A DNA stretch of 64,000 bases from Polaribacter sp. KT25b (lineage in GTDB: Bacteria > Bacteroidota > Bacteroidia > Flavobacteriales > Flavobacteriaceae), in contig NZ_LT629752.1 of assembly GCF_900105145.1 (NCBI RefSeq), positions 1,212,001-1,276,000 of the forward strand, written 5' to 3'. A model generated the notes under the pieces. That model was not told where the DNA came from. It worked only from the letters and a program-made list of their open reading frames with translations, and did not search any database. A program made the translations under genes and the position numbers. Each line of letters begins with the position of its first letter. The first letter of the stretch is position 1. This document shows positions 25,054 to 34,652 of this stretch, piece after piece.

Positions 25054-27042
25054 TTACAAACTTTCTTTTAAAGTAGTAATTTCATCTCGCAGTTTTGCTG
25101 CTACAATAAAATCTAAATCTTTAGCTGCAGCTTCCATTTGTTTACGTTTGTCTCTTATACGTTTTTCAATTTCTTCTTTAGGTAAATATTGTAAATCTTG
25201 CTCTGCTGCAATTTGTTTTGCATTGTCGTAATGATAACTAGAAACGGCGCTTCTAGATAAAGTATCATCAATTTTTTTATTGATTTGAGTAGGTGTAATG
25301 TTGTTTTTTGTATTATAAGCTATTTGTTTTTCTCTTCTACGTTCTGTTTCGTCGATGGTTTTTTGCATGCTGTTCGTCATTTTATCAGCATATAAAATTG
25401 CCAAACCATTTACATTTCTTGCAGCTCTACCAACTGTTTGAGTAATTGAGCGGTGACTTCTTAAAAAACCTTCTTTATCAGCATCTAAAATTGCAACCAA
25501 AGAAACTTCTGGTAAATCTAAACCTTCTCTTAAAAGGTTTACTCCAATTAAAACATCAAACAAACCTTTACGCAAATCTTGCATAATTTCTACGCGTTCT
25601 AAAGTATCAACATCAGAATGAATATAACGACAACGAATATCTACTCTTGCTAAATATTTAGTTAACTCTTCTGCCATTCTTTTGGTTAAAGTCGTCACTA
25701 AAGTTCGTTCGTCTTTTTCTACTCTAATTTGAATTTCTTCAATTAAATCATCAATTTGATTTAAACTTGGTCTAATTTCAATTATTGGATCTAATAATCC
25801 TGTTGGTCTAATAATTTGCTCTACAAAAACGCCTTCTGTTTTTTGCAATTCGTAATCTGCTGGAGTTGCAGAAACAAAAATAGTTTGATTTTGTATTGCT
25901 TCAAATTCATCAAACTTTAAAGGACGATTGTCCATAGCAGCAGGTAAACGAAAACCATATTCTACCAAGTTTTCTTTTCTACTTCTGTCGCCACCATACA
26001 TTGCATGAGTTTGCGGAACTGTTACATGGCTTTCATCAATAACCATTAAATAATCATCAGGAAAATAGTCTAATAAACAGAATGGTCTTGTACCTGGTTG
26101 ACGACCGTCTAAATAACGAGAATAATTTTCAATACCAGAACAATAACCTAATTCACGAATCATTTCAAGATCGAATTCAGTTCTTTCTTTTAAACGTTTT
26201 GCTTCTAAATGTTTGCCAATTTCTTTAAAATAATCTACCTGTTTCATCATATCTTCTTGAATTTGATGAATGGCATTTTGTAAAACATCCGGAGAAGTTA
26301 CAAACAAATTTGCAGGATAAATAGTAAGTTCATTAAAGCTTTCGATAACTGTATTGTTTTCTAAATCGAAAGATTCTATTTCTTCAATTTCATCTCCAAA
26401 AAAGTGAACTCTATAGCCGTAGTCTCCATAAGATGGATAAATAGTAACGACATCTCCTTTTACTTTAAAGGTTCCGCTTTTAATTTCTACTTCGGTTCTA
26501 GAGTACAAACTTTGCACTAATTGATGTAAAAATTTTGTTCTTGCAATTTGCTGATTTACTTCAATAGGAATTACATTTTTCTTGAATTCTACGGGATTTC
26601 CAATTCCGTATAAACAAGAAACGGATGCAACAATTAAAACATCTCTTCTGCCAGAAAGTAGAGAAGAGGTTGCTCTAATTCGTAATCGTTCAATATCATC
26701 ATTAATAGATAAATCTTTTTCTATATAAGTTCCTGTAACAGGGATGTATGCTTCTGGTTGATAATAATCATAGTAAGAAACAAAATATTCTACTGCATTT
26801 TTAGGAAAAAATTGCTTGAATTCTGAGTAAAGTTGAGCAGCCAACGTTTTATTGTGTGCTAAAACTAAGGTTGGTTTATTTACTTCTTTAACAAGATTTG
26901 CTACTGTAAAAGTTTTTCCTGACCCTGTTACACCTAATAATGTTTGAAATTTCTCGCCCGATAAAACTCCTTCTTTAAGTTGTTTTATTGCTTCTGGTTG
27001 ATCTCCTGTTGGAGAAAATTTTGATTCTAACTTAAATTCCAT
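25054..27042 (-). CDS. uvrB: UvrABC excision nuclease subunit B
   Basis: 662-aa DNA-damage-loading helicase of nucleotide excision repair. Walker A is GVTGSGKT, the beta-hairpin motif is YYDYYQPEAYIP, Walker B-like is VIDESHVT, helicase motifs include VSATPADYE and VGRAARN, and the C-terminal UVR domain (DLDFIVAAKLRDEITTLKESL) binds UvrC. Full length. Its -7 element overlaps the terminator of the upstream T9SS gene and lies 4 nt before the ATG. Confidence 0.98.
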   Translation of the reverse strand: MEFKLESKFSPTGDQPEAIKQLKEGVLSGEKFQTLLGVTGSGKTFTVANLVKEVNKPTLVLAHNKTLAAQLYSEFKQFFPKNAVEYFVSYYDYYQPEAYIPVTGTYIEKDLSINDDIERLRIRATSSLLSGRRDVLIVASVSCLYGIGNPVEFKKNVIPIEVNQQIARTKFLHQLVQSLYSRTEVEIKSGTFKVKGDVVTIYPSYGDYGYRVHFFGDEIEEIESFDLENNTVIESFNELTIYPANLFVTSPDVLQNAIHQIQEDMMKQVDYFKEIGKHLEAKRLKERTEFDLEMIRELGYCSGIENYSRYLDGRQPGTRPFCLLDYFPDDYLMVIDESHVTVPQTHAMYGGDRSRKENLVEYGFRLPAAMDNRPLKFDEFEAIQNQTIFVSATPADYELQKTEGVFVEQIIRPTGLLDPIIEIRPSLNQIDDLIEEIQIRVEKDERTLVTTLTKRMAEELTKYLARVDIRCRYIHSDVDTLERVEIMQDLRKGLFDVLIGVNLLREGLDLPEVSLVAILDADKEGFLRSHRSITQTVGRAARNVNGLAILYADKMTNSMQKTIDETERRREKQIAYNTKNNITPTQINKKIDDTLSRSAVSSYHYDNAKQIAAEQDLQYLPKEEIEKRIRDKRKQMEAAAKDLDFIVAAKLRDEITTLKESL

Positions 27043-27046
27043 TTTA

Positions 27047-27054
27047 CAAAAATA
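27047..27054 (-). promoter_or_regulatory. Bacteroidota -7 element, uvrB, inside a terminator arm
   Basis: TATTTTTG on the minus strand is an exact TAnnTTTG and ends 4 nt before the uvrB ATG (27042). It is formed by the distal arm and T-run of the preceding terminator. Confidence 0.55.
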
Positions 27055-27083
27055 CGGATACTTTCTAAAAAAGTATCCGTATT
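27051..27083 (-). terminator. Terminator of the type IX-secreted repeat protein gene
   Basis: Perfect 13-bp stem (27051-27063 with 27071-27083), 7-nt loop, T-run on the minus strand. It lies 24 nt after the stop at 27108. Confidence 0.85.
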
Positions 27084-27107
27084 TATTTATGATTTAAAAG
27101 CGTGTTT

Positions 27108-30100
27108 TTACTTTCTGATTAAAGAAAAATGTCCTTTTTTGTTGATGGTTGGTTTTGTTGTATCCGCAGGAATTAGCGTAACATTAAACCAGTAATCATC
27201 CGAAGAAAGCGTTTTTCCTCCATAAGTTCCGTCCCAACTTTGGCTGTCAATTGGTAACTGAGCTACTAATTTTCCAAACCTGTTAAAAATATTGATGCTG
27301 CTAGTTGGATAAAAAGTTTTGTTTACACCTCTTACAATCCAAGTGTCATTATCTCCGTCAGCATTTGGCGTAAAGAATTTTGGAAACTGAATTACAGAAA
27401 CTAACAAAGTTGTGTCTGGAGAGCATCCGTTTTTATCGTTTACAATTATTTTATAAATTCCGCCTTCTAGGTTTTCAAAAAGAGGATCGTCTTGAAAACC
27501 AGCAAAAGGAATTCTCGTATTTTCATCTGTGTTTTCAATTGCAAATTGATAATCACCAGGACCTAAATCATTGTCAATTGTGTTAATTGCTATAGATAAA
27601 TTGCTTTCGCTACCAATATTATTAGATTCATCAATAATGGTGATAAAACTATTTTCTAAAGTTGCAATATTTGATTCGTTTATAACAATTGTTTCTGTTC
27701 TAGAACAGAAAGTTCCGTTAGTAGTTGTAGCAGTTACAGTGTAAGTTCCCGCAACGGAAATATTAACATTGTCTTCTGTGCTAACAGTATCTCCGTTTTG
27801 ATATTTCCAAACATATTCGTAAGTACCTTTCTGATTTTCTACAAAAATATTAAGTGGTAAATTGTTTAAACACAAAATTTGCGGAGTTGTTACCGTAAAA
27901 TCTGGTAATGGATTTACAATTACATCAAAAAAGGCATCATCATTTATACAGCCAGTTTTTTTGTTTTGTATGCGAACATAAATTGTTTCTGTTGCTGATG
28001 AGTTTTCGTAAGGAGATGAAATTGGCAAATTTCCAGATGTTGCATTTGCTTTTGATGAATGAAAAGTTACATTAAAATCATCTGGATCTTGAGAAGCGCC
28101 TAAAATTTCAGGAATTTTCCCGTCTAAATCGATGGTTTGAATAATGTTATTTGCATCATCAAAATCATCATTATTATCACATTCAGAAAGATTAGAAATT
28201 GTTTCGAAAGTTGGTTCCGGATTTACAATTACATCAAAATTAGAAATTCCATTTGCACATTGTGCATCAGCATTATAAACACGTACATAAATTGTTTCTC
28301 GATAAGGTGTTAAATTAGTATATGGTGAAACTAAAGGTGAATTTCCATTTTGTGCTTCTGCAAGTGAATTGTGATACGTTACAGAATAAATTTTTGGATC
28401 TTGAGTTCCTAAAATTCCTGAGGTTTGACTTTCTAAATCAATACTACTAGAAAATCCATTTCTAGCAGAATTATCTATATCATTATCACAAACGTTTAAA
28501 TCGTCTACAAAATTGGCAATTGGTAAAGGATTTACAATTAAATTAAAGGTTATGTGGTCTGTAAAACAGCTAGTTGAGTTGTTTGTGACTCTAACATAAA
28601 TGGTTTGTAAATCTCTTACAGAATTTGTAAAAGGAGATGAAAGAGGATCGTTTCCAGAATTTGCATTTGCGGCAGAATCATGATATGTAACTGTAAAATC
28701 TGCTGGATTTTGAGTTCCTAAAATTGTTGCAGTTTGGCTTTCTAAATTAAAGTTTTGTACAATTCCGTTTGAAGTACTACCATCTTTAATATTATCACAT
28801 TCTTCAAGATTTTGTACTGAGTTTGCCTTAGGAACGGTATCTACATTTAGGGTTATGTGAGGTCCTAGTCCTAAACAATCATTGTTTAAATCACTATCTA
28901 CACGAATAAATATTTTTTGAGTAGTTGAATACCCGATATTTCTGTATTTACTTGTATTTATAATTGGATCTTTTTCTGCTAATGCGTCTGATTCATTTCT
29001 GTAATAAGTTATAGTGATCTGCTGACCAATAGGAAATAATTTAATTACTTCTTCATTAACAGAACTAAAATCGAAATTTGTAATTCCATCAGTATCAGAA
29101 TTTGAAATAGTATAATTTCCATCAGAATCTAAGAAATCATCACATTCAGTAAAAGAATATTGAAATGTTTCTGGGATTCCTGTAGTAGAAACTGTTAATA
29201 AAACTTCTGAAATTCTGTAACAACCAAAAGAAGTTTTAGCACGTGCCCAAACTGTGTCTGTATTTTGAGTTCTATTTCTAAAAGTTGTAGTTTCATCAAT
29301 AGAATATGCATTTGAACCTGCATTCGCATCGGCTAAAGTAGGGTAGAAAGTAAAGGATTCATTTTGATAATCTGTTGATATACTTGTTGCAGCTTGGTAA
29401 AGATTAAAGTTAGAAAAACCATCTGTATCATTATCGCATTGTTTTAATTCTACTTTACTATTGATAATTGGCAACGGACTTATTTCTAAATTAAAACTTT
29501 TACTAGCATTAAAACAAGTAGAGCTACTATTGTTTTCTACACGAACAAAAATAGGTTGTGAATTTGCTTTTATATTTGTGTAATTGGTTGTTTTATCTAT
29601 AACATCTATTAAAGAACTAGTTTGAGCACCGTTAAGTGTTGTGTGATAAGAAATACTGTATTTTGTTGGATCTAAGCTGCCAAGAATTTCTGAATTTTTA
29701 TTTGATAAAATAAAATCATTAACAATTCCGTCTGTATCTGTACCTATTGATGTGTTGTCGCAAACTCTATACTCTGTAGGATCCTGGATAATTGGTTCTC
29801 CGTAAACATTCAATTCGAAATTTGTAATTTCAAAACAGGTGTTAATTGCTTGATTATTATGAATTCTAACATAAATTGTTTCTTTACTAAAAGCTGTAGG
29901 GTTTTTATAAGGTAAAGTTATAGGGTTTACTAAATCTATAGCATTTTCAAAAGAATTGTAATAAGATATATTTGATATTAAAGCATTTTGTCCATTTAAA
30001 ACTTGTGAATTTATTGTAGTTTCTAAATCAAACTCATTAAAACCATCATTATCAGAATCACAAAAATTTATATCATTTGGTTTATTTGCAGTTAGAGATT

Positions 30101-31529
30101 CAAAAACTTCTATTTGAAATGATGCTGTATATTGTGTAAAATTATCGCATTCATCTTTTAATTTAACAGTAAGAGTGTAGTTACCTGTATCTTCCAAATT
30201 AATATTTGTTAGTTGTAAATTTGGTTCGGTAGAAATTATGGTTGAGTTAGTGTCTTTTATAAAACTCCATTCATAAGTAATTTCAGAACCCACAATTTTT
30301 TCTGATGTTATTTCTTTATTTTGTCCTGTACATAATTGTAATATTTCGTCGTTTATACTATTGCCGCTAGAAGTTTCTGTAACTTTTACAGGTAATAATA
30401 AAGAGGAAATAAAAGGAGGTAAACCTTGACTTGCAGTTACTCCAGAACCAGGAGTTGTAATTAAAACAGATCTATGAGAATAATCACAATTAGCACCTAA
30501 TTCGTTAGGGTTTTTAATAACATTTATTCTTTCAGAACCATTACTTGTCCAATATATTTTACCATCTGGCCCTAGTTGTAAGGCGCCTCTTGCATTATTA
30601 TATGAATGAACTAAATATCTTGAATCATTTATTGCATCTATTGAAGGTTGTGTTAAATCAAATTGAAATAAGTTTTCTATTGAATTAGAAACTTGACCTG
30701 TAGATATATATACTCTTTCACTATTTCTTGAAAATTCTACTCCATATCCATCACCATCTACATTTAGCTTTTTAATATTACTTACAATACCTGTTTCATC
30801 ATTAAAGTCTAATAAAAAAGAACCTGCAGACATATTTGCAGCAACTATTTTTGTGCCATTTGGTGAAACTTTTAAATATCCTCTAGAATCATTATTGAAA
30901 AAGTTACTAATATTACTTTTAATAGGATTATTATAATCTACCCCAGAACTATTTACTTTATAAGAATAAAAGGTGTTACTAACTAAAGAAATTACCCAAT
31001 ATTCATTGCAGTTTTTTCCTCTAACTGCTGTAACTTTTTCAGACCAAAAATCAATAAGACCATCAGATAAATCTCTTGGTCCACTAACTACATCACCTAA
31101 ATTATTATTTTTGGTCATATCAATTGTATAATACCAAAAACCTTGATTTCCGCTAGATGCGGCACCAACAACAAAAAGGTAATATAAATTTGGGTTACCA
31201 GGCGCCGGAATTGTTAATGCTGCTTGAGAGCTTGAAGCATCACCTTGAATGCTAACTCCGTTTTGCATTGGTTCATTATTTCTGTTCCAAATTGTTAGGT
31301 TGTTAGTGGTTGGGGAAGGTGCACCAACATAAAATAATAATTCTCCATCTGCATTAGAAAAAGAAGAACAACCTTCAACAGTATTTAAAAGGCTTCCATC
31401 AACAGGAACAGGTTGGCCAGAATTAAAATCTAATGCTGCATTTGCACCAAAATACCAAAAATTAGCTTCTTTTTGAGAAAATATATTTAATGTAAAGATT
31501 AGTGGTAAAAAGAGTAATATTTTTCTCAT
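27108..31529 (-). CDS. Large secreted repeat protein with type B T9SS C-terminal domain
   Basis: 1473-aa protein with a signal peptide (RKILLFLPLIFTLNIFSQ). The first ~380 residues look like a beta-propeller (ANFWYFGANAALDFNSG, GELLFYVGA, VSPNGTKIVAANM, LGPDGKIYWTS). A PKD/Ig-like segment (TYEWSFI, GNYTLTVKL) follows. Then come about seven 100-130-residue repeats, each with CDNDxDG-like and IYVRVxN motifs and often VNPLP. The end (PKFFTPNADGDNDTWIVRG, INIFNRFGKLVAQL, SWDGTYGGKTLSSDDYWFNV) is the gliding-motility-type sorting domain, TIGR04131. Likely a cell-surface or secreted adhesin; the ligand is unknown. Confidence 0.9.
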   Translation of the reverse strand: MRKILLFLPLIFTLNIFSQKEANFWYFGANAALDFNSGQPVPVDGSLLNTVEGCSSFSNADGELLFYVGAPSPTTNNLTIWNRNNEPMQNGVSIQGDASSSQAALTIPAPGNPNLYYLFVVGAASSGNQGFWYYTIDMTKNNNLGDVVSGPRDLSDGLIDFWSEKVTAVRGKNCNEYWVISLVSNTFYSYKVNSSGVDYNNPIKSNISNFFNNDSRGYLKVSPNGTKIVAANMSAGSFLLDFNDETGIVSNIKKLNVDGDGYGVEFSRNSERVYISTGQVSNSIENLFQFDLTQPSIDAINDSRYLVHSYNNARGALQLGPDGKIYWTSNGSERINVIKNPNELGANCDYSHRSVLITTPGSGVTASQGLPPFISSLLLPVKVTETSSGNSINDEILQLCTGQNKEITSEKIVGSEITYEWSFIKDTNSTIISTEPNLQLTNINLEDTGNYTLTVKLKDECDNFTQYTASFQIEVFESLTANKPNDINFCDSDNDGFNEFDLETTINSQVLNGQNALISNISYYNSFENAIDLVNPITLPYKNPTAFSKETIYVRIHNNQAINTCFEITNFELNVYGEPIIQDPTEYRVCDNTSIGTDTDGIVNDFILSNKNSEILGSLDPTKYSISYHTTLNGAQTSSLIDVIDKTTNYTNIKANSQPIFVRVENNSSSTCFNASKSFNLEISPLPIINSKVELKQCDNDTDGFSNFNLYQAATSISTDYQNESFTFYPTLADANAGSNAYSIDETTTFRNRTQNTDTVWARAKTSFGCYRISEVLLTVSTTGIPETFQYSFTECDDFLDSDGNYTISNSDTDGITNFDFSSVNEEVIKLFPIGQQITITYYRNESDALAEKDPIINTSKYRNIGYSTTQKIFIRVDSDLNNDCLGLGPHITLNVDTVPKANSVQNLEECDNIKDGSTSNGIVQNFNLESQTATILGTQNPADFTVTYHDSAANANSGNDPLSSPFTNSVRDLQTIYVRVTNNSTSCFTDHITFNLIVNPLPIANFVDDLNVCDNDIDNSARNGFSSSIDLESQTSGILGTQDPKIYSVTYHNSLAEAQNGNSPLVSPYTNLTPYRETIYVRVYNADAQCANGISNFDVIVNPEPTFETISNLSECDNNDDFDDANNIIQTIDLDGKIPEILGASQDPDDFNVTFHSSKANATSGNLPISSPYENSSATETIYVRIQNKKTGCINDDAFFDVIVNPLPDFTVTTPQILCLNNLPLNIFVENQKGTYEYVWKYQNGDTVSTEDNVNISVAGTYTVTATTTNGTFCSRTETIVINESNIATLENSFITIIDESNNIGSESNLSIAINTIDNDLGPGDYQFAIENTDENTRIPFAGFQDDPLFENLEGGIYKIIVNDKNGCSPDTTLLVSVIQFPKFFTPNADGDNDTWIVRGVNKTFYPTSSINIFNRFGKLVAQLPIDSQSWDGTYGGKTLSSDDYWFNVTLIPADTTKPTINKKGHFSLIRK

Positions 31530-31573
31530 TTATTAATGTTTATTATAAAAACATCAAATATATTTAAAAAGTA

Positions 31574-32419
31574 TTACAAATCTCTCTTTTTTAACAAAGC
31601 GTAAGACAGGTAAATAAAGATAAAAGTCCAAAAAGAAACGATTAAAATAGTTGAGAATTCTACCGCATAACTTTTAGTAAAAGTTTCACCCATTGTATTG
31701 GCTGCAGATCTTACTGCGCCTAATCTAGAAAAAGGTTCTTTTATTAAATTAGTCATAGATTCTAGAGGTAAAAATTGCATAACTCCATCTACTTTATCTC
31801 CTGTGTTTTCTGCATCTTTAAAAACCCAATATAAATAGCCTTTAAACATACTTTCTGCAATTAACCAAATAAACATTGCTCCAACAGCAAAAGCAGAACG
31901 TTTTACAAGAATTCCTAAGAATAATCCAAAAGAGAAAAAGCCAACTAATTTTATAAAAAATGCTAATAAATAATCTAAATCAGAAAAAATAATTGCTAAT
32001 TCATTATAATCAGAATAAACTAAACCTAGAACTAAAGAAACTACGAAAACAAAAATTGTAGAAATTAAAGCAAAAGTAATTACAGTGTAAAATTTTGATA
32101 AGATAAATTCCTTTTTACTTAAACCATCAATTAAATTTTGTTTTAAGGTTTTGTAACTATATTCGTTAGACATCATGGAAACAATTACTAACAATAAAAA
32201 GAATTTTAAAATGGCAGCAATATAGGTGTTAAAGTGCCATATATAAGGAAAATTGAAAATTCCAGCTTCTGCTAAATGCAATTTAAAATCCCCGAATTCA
32301 AACTTTATAGCAGCAATTAATGCGATTGACGTTAGCAAGCCAAAGTAAATAATTGATAACACTTTACTGGCTTTATTGTATTTTAATTTATGAAATTCTA
32401 TAGTAAGAAGTCTAAACAT
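31574..32419 (-). CDS. ABC transporter permease (ABC-2 type)
   Basis: 281-aa membrane protein with about six hydrophobic helices (VLSIIYFGLLTSIALIAAI, IAAILKFFLLLVIVSMMS, VITFALISTIFVFVVSLVLGLVY, LAFFIKLVGFFSFGLFLGILV, AVGAMFIWLIAES, FSTILIVSFWTFIFIYLSYAL). NEYSYKTLKQNLIDGLSKKEF is the cytosolic loop typical of ABC-2 permeases. It is 83 nt downstream of an ATPase gene on the same strand, so the two form one exporter. Substrate unknown. Confidence 0.85.
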   Translation of the reverse strand: MFRLLTIEFHKLKYNKASKVLSIIYFGLLTSIALIAAIKFEFGDFKLHLAEAGIFNFPYIWHFNTYIAAILKFFLLLVIVSMMSNEYSYKTLKQNLIDGLSKKEFILSKFYTVITFALISTIFVFVVSLVLGLVYSDYNELAIIFSDLDYLLAFFIKLVGFFSFGLFLGILVKRSAFAVGAMFIWLIAESMFKGYLYWVFKDAENTGDKVDGVMQFLPLESMTNLIKEPFSRLGAVRSAANTMGETFTKSYAVEFSTILIVSFWTFIFIYLSYALLKKRDL

Positions 32420-32502
32420 GGCGTTTTATGTTTTGGTAAAATATTTTATAGTTTTTTAACTTTTATAAATTGATGTAAAAAACTAGTAAAGATTTTTGTT
32501 GA

Positions 32503-33402
32503 TTAATTGTTGTTGGTTAAATCTAAAAATTGTTGCTCTAAACTAGGTTTACGTTTTACCAAATGAGATAAAACAACTCCATTTTTAAATAAATAAGCAT
32601 TTATTTCTGCGGATGAAATATTGTTATTTAAAGTTGTAATTAGTGTTTCATGATCTTTGGTAATTTTACCAATTGCTTCATGGTTTTCTAATAATTTAAT
32701 TAATTCATCTTCTTTTTCATCAACTTTTAACTCAAACAAACCATTAGATGCTGTCATTTCATCAACACGACCACTATATAATTTTATTCCTTTTCTAATA
32801 ACAACAACGTGAGAACATACTTTTTCAACTTCATCTAAAAGATGAGAAGCCAATAAAATTGTTGTTCCGTTTGCTGCTATCGATTTTATAATTTGACGAA
32901 TTTCGTGAATTCCTTGCGGGTCTAGACCATTAGTTGGTTCATCTAAAATTAAAATTTCTGGATCATTTAACAATGCAGAAGCAATTGCTAAACGTTGTTT
33001 CATTCCTAAAGAGAATGTACTAAATTTACTATGTCTTCTCTCAAAAAGATTAACCGTTGCTAATTTTTCATCAATTTTCTCTGTTGATATTCCTTTTATT
33101 TTACAAATCAATGCTAAATTTTGAGTTGCAGTCATGTAGGGATAAAAGTTTGGGCGTTCTATAATTGCGCCAACTTTTTTTAAAGCTTCGTGTGTAGATA
33201 ATTGTCCTTTAAACCAAGAAAATTCTCCTGAAGTTCTGTTTACAACATTTAAAATAATACCTAAAGTTGTAGATTTTCCACTACCATTAGGGCCTAAAAT
33301 TCCGTAAACATTTCCTTTTTGAATATCAAAAGAAAGGTTGTTAACTGCATGAACTTTACCGTATTTTTTATCGAGATTTTTGAGAGATAAGATTGTTTCC
33401 AA
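32503..33402 (-). CDS. ABC transporter ATP-binding protein
   Basis: 299-aa ATPase partnered with the ABC-2 permease next door. Walker A is GPNGSGKST, the signature region is FSLGMKQRLAIASALLNDPEILILDEPTNGLDP, and the switch histidine lies in LLASHLLDEVEK. A ~80-residue C-terminal extension follows, ending VKRKPSLEQQFLDLT, as in bacitracin/gliding-type export ATPases. The start is TTG at 33402; no other start codon fits the beginning METILSLKNLDKKYG, and an in-frame TAA lies seven codons upstream. Confidence 0.92.
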   Translation of the reverse strand: METILSLKNLDKKYGKVHAVNNLSFDIQKGNVYGILGPNGSGKSTTLGIILNVVNRTSGEFSWFKGQLSTHEALKKVGAIIERPNFYPYMTATQNLALICKIKGISTEKIDEKLATVNLFERRHSKFSTFSLGMKQRLAIASALLNDPEILILDEPTNGLDPQGIHEIRQIIKSIAANGTTILLASHLLDEVEKVCSHVVVIRKGIKLYSGRVDEMTASNGLFELKVDEKEDELIKLLENHEAIGKITKDHETLITTLNNNISSAEINAYLFKNGVVLSHLVKRKPSLEQQFLDLTNNN

Positions 33403-33619
33403 AGAAATTGTTTTAGTCGGTTATAGAGTTTAGACGACCAATTTACAATTTTGTTACGTAAAAATATGTTATCATTTATTAATTATCACTTTTTGTTACG
33501 ATTAATAATTTTGATTTATTCATTAAAATTATAGTTGAAAGTTTTTTAATTATCAATAAATAATTTCTGTAAAGTTTTAAAAAGTTGCTTTTTTGAGATT
33601 CTTTTTCTTTGGATAAAAA

Positions 33620-33650
33620 AAGCGTTTATCAAATTAGTTGATAAACGCTT
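33620..33650 (-). terminator. Terminator of the pRiA4b ORF-3-like gene
   Basis: Perfect 13-bp stem (33620-33632 with 33638-33650), 5-nt loop, T-run of seven on the minus strand. Confidence 0.85.
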
Positions 33651-33675
33651 AAGCTTTTTATAAATTTAAAATTAT

Positions 33676-34161
33676 TTAATATTCATTAAAATCATAATCA
33701 TCAAAATCATCGATGTCTTCATCGCCAAACTCGTCTTCTAATTTTTCTGCAACAAATTCTTTTTTAGGTTCTTTTTCTGGCATTTCACCAAAAGATAAAA
33801 TTGTTTGAGGTAGGTTTTCATTTTTTTCTGATGAAATTTCTACAACATCTACATAAAAGGTCCACATCTTTAAGAAATCGTAAACATAAATAAGTTTACT
33901 GTTTTCTTGGGGTAAAACTTCATCAACAAAACAAGTTTGCATAGAAATTTCTTCGCCAGCTTCTGCCATGTTAAATAACGGAATTTCTTCACCTTGATTC
34001 CATTCATCATCAGTTCTGTAGAAAGAAGCCATTTCGTGTCCTTCAAAACCAAAAGAAGCTGCAATTGTTGTGTGTAAATCTTCTAAATTAATGCTCTCGT
34101 CAACCAAAATAGTTCTAATAACGTCTTCTTTGGTATCTAAAATAATGCGTATTTTATACAT
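33676..34161 (-). CDS. Plasmid pRiA4b ORF-3-like protein
   Basis: 161-aa soluble protein of the pRiA4b ORF-3/IS1096 passenger-like family, common as a chromosomal gene in Bacteroidota. YKIRIILDTKEDVIRTILVD, the LEDLHTTIAASFGFEGHEMASFY helix and LIYVYDFLKMWTFYVDV are family-like; the C-terminus is very acidic (EDEFGDEDIDDFDDYDFNEY). No transposase gene is near, so it is not evidence of an IS. I start it at ATG 34161 rather than the upstream codon at 34170. Divergent from the thioesterase gene. Confidence 0.8.
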   Translation of the reverse strand: MYKIRIILDTKEDVIRTILVDESINLEDLHTTIAASFGFEGHEMASFYRTDDEWNQGEEIPLFNMAEAGEEISMQTCFVDEVLPQENSKLIYVYDFLKMWTFYVDVVEISSEKNENLPQTILSFGEMPEKEPKKEFVAEKLEDEFGDEDIDDFDDYDFNEY

Positions 34162-34234
34162 AAAAATCAATCAAAATATTGATGCAAAAATACAAAAAAA
34201 TAATGCGTATTTTTACTTTTTAAACTTCTTGTTA

Positions 34235-34651
34235 ATGGATAAAATAAAAACCCTAGAAATTTTAAACAATCTTAACAAAAATACCTTAATGGAAACTCTA
34301 AATATTGAGTTTGTAGATGTTGGTACTGATTATGTTACAGCAAAAATGCCTGTAAATTCGAAGGTTCATCAACCTTACGGAATTCTACATGGCGGCGCAA
34401 CTGCAGCTTTAGCAGAAACGGTTGGTAGTTGTGCTTCTGCGCTTTTTGTAGACACAAAAACGAAGATTGTTAAAGGAATTGAGTTAAGTATTAACCATGT
34501 AAAAAGTAAAAAAGAAGGATTTGTTTTTGGTATTGCAAAACCAATTCATCAAGGAAAAACAACACATTTATGGGAAATTAAAATTATCGACGAAGAAGAT
34601 AATTTAATTTCTATTTGTAAACTTACCAACATTATTTTAGACAAAAAATAG
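34235..34651 (+). CDS. PaaI-type hotdog thioesterase, candidate DHNA-CoA thioesterase
   Basis: 138-aa hotdog-fold thioesterase. QPYGILHGGATAALAETVGSCAS contains the HGG motif and catalytic acid typical of PaaI/MenI/EntH thioesterases. ATG 34235 starts the protein; the longer frame from 34070 is not family-like. The isochorismate synthase gene begins one base after its stop, so both are co-translated. That pairing suggests it hydrolyses 1,4-dihydroxy-2-naphthoyl-CoA in menaquinone synthesis, but the assignment is from context. Confidence 0.85.
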   Translation: MDKIKTLEILNNLNKNTLMETLNIEFVDVGTDYVTAKMPVNSKVHQPYGILHGGATAALAETVGSCASALFVDTKTKIVKGIELSINHVKSKKEGFVFGIAKPIHQGKTTHLWEIKIIDEEDNLISICKLTNIILDKK

Positions 34652-34652
34652 C

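Noticed and set aside
27108..31529. CRISPR-like or satellite DNA repeats
   Set aside because: The repetition is at protein level (100-130 residue domains) with divergent DNA, no spacers and no cas genes.
33676..34161. Sign of an insertion sequence (pRiA4b ORF-3 / IS1096 name)
   Set aside because: No transposase or terminal repeats flank it; the family is common as an ordinary chromosomal gene.
34070..34234. N-terminal extension of the thioesterase frame
   Set aside because: Overlaps the divergent gene and its promoter and is not family-like; ATG 34235 is the proper start.
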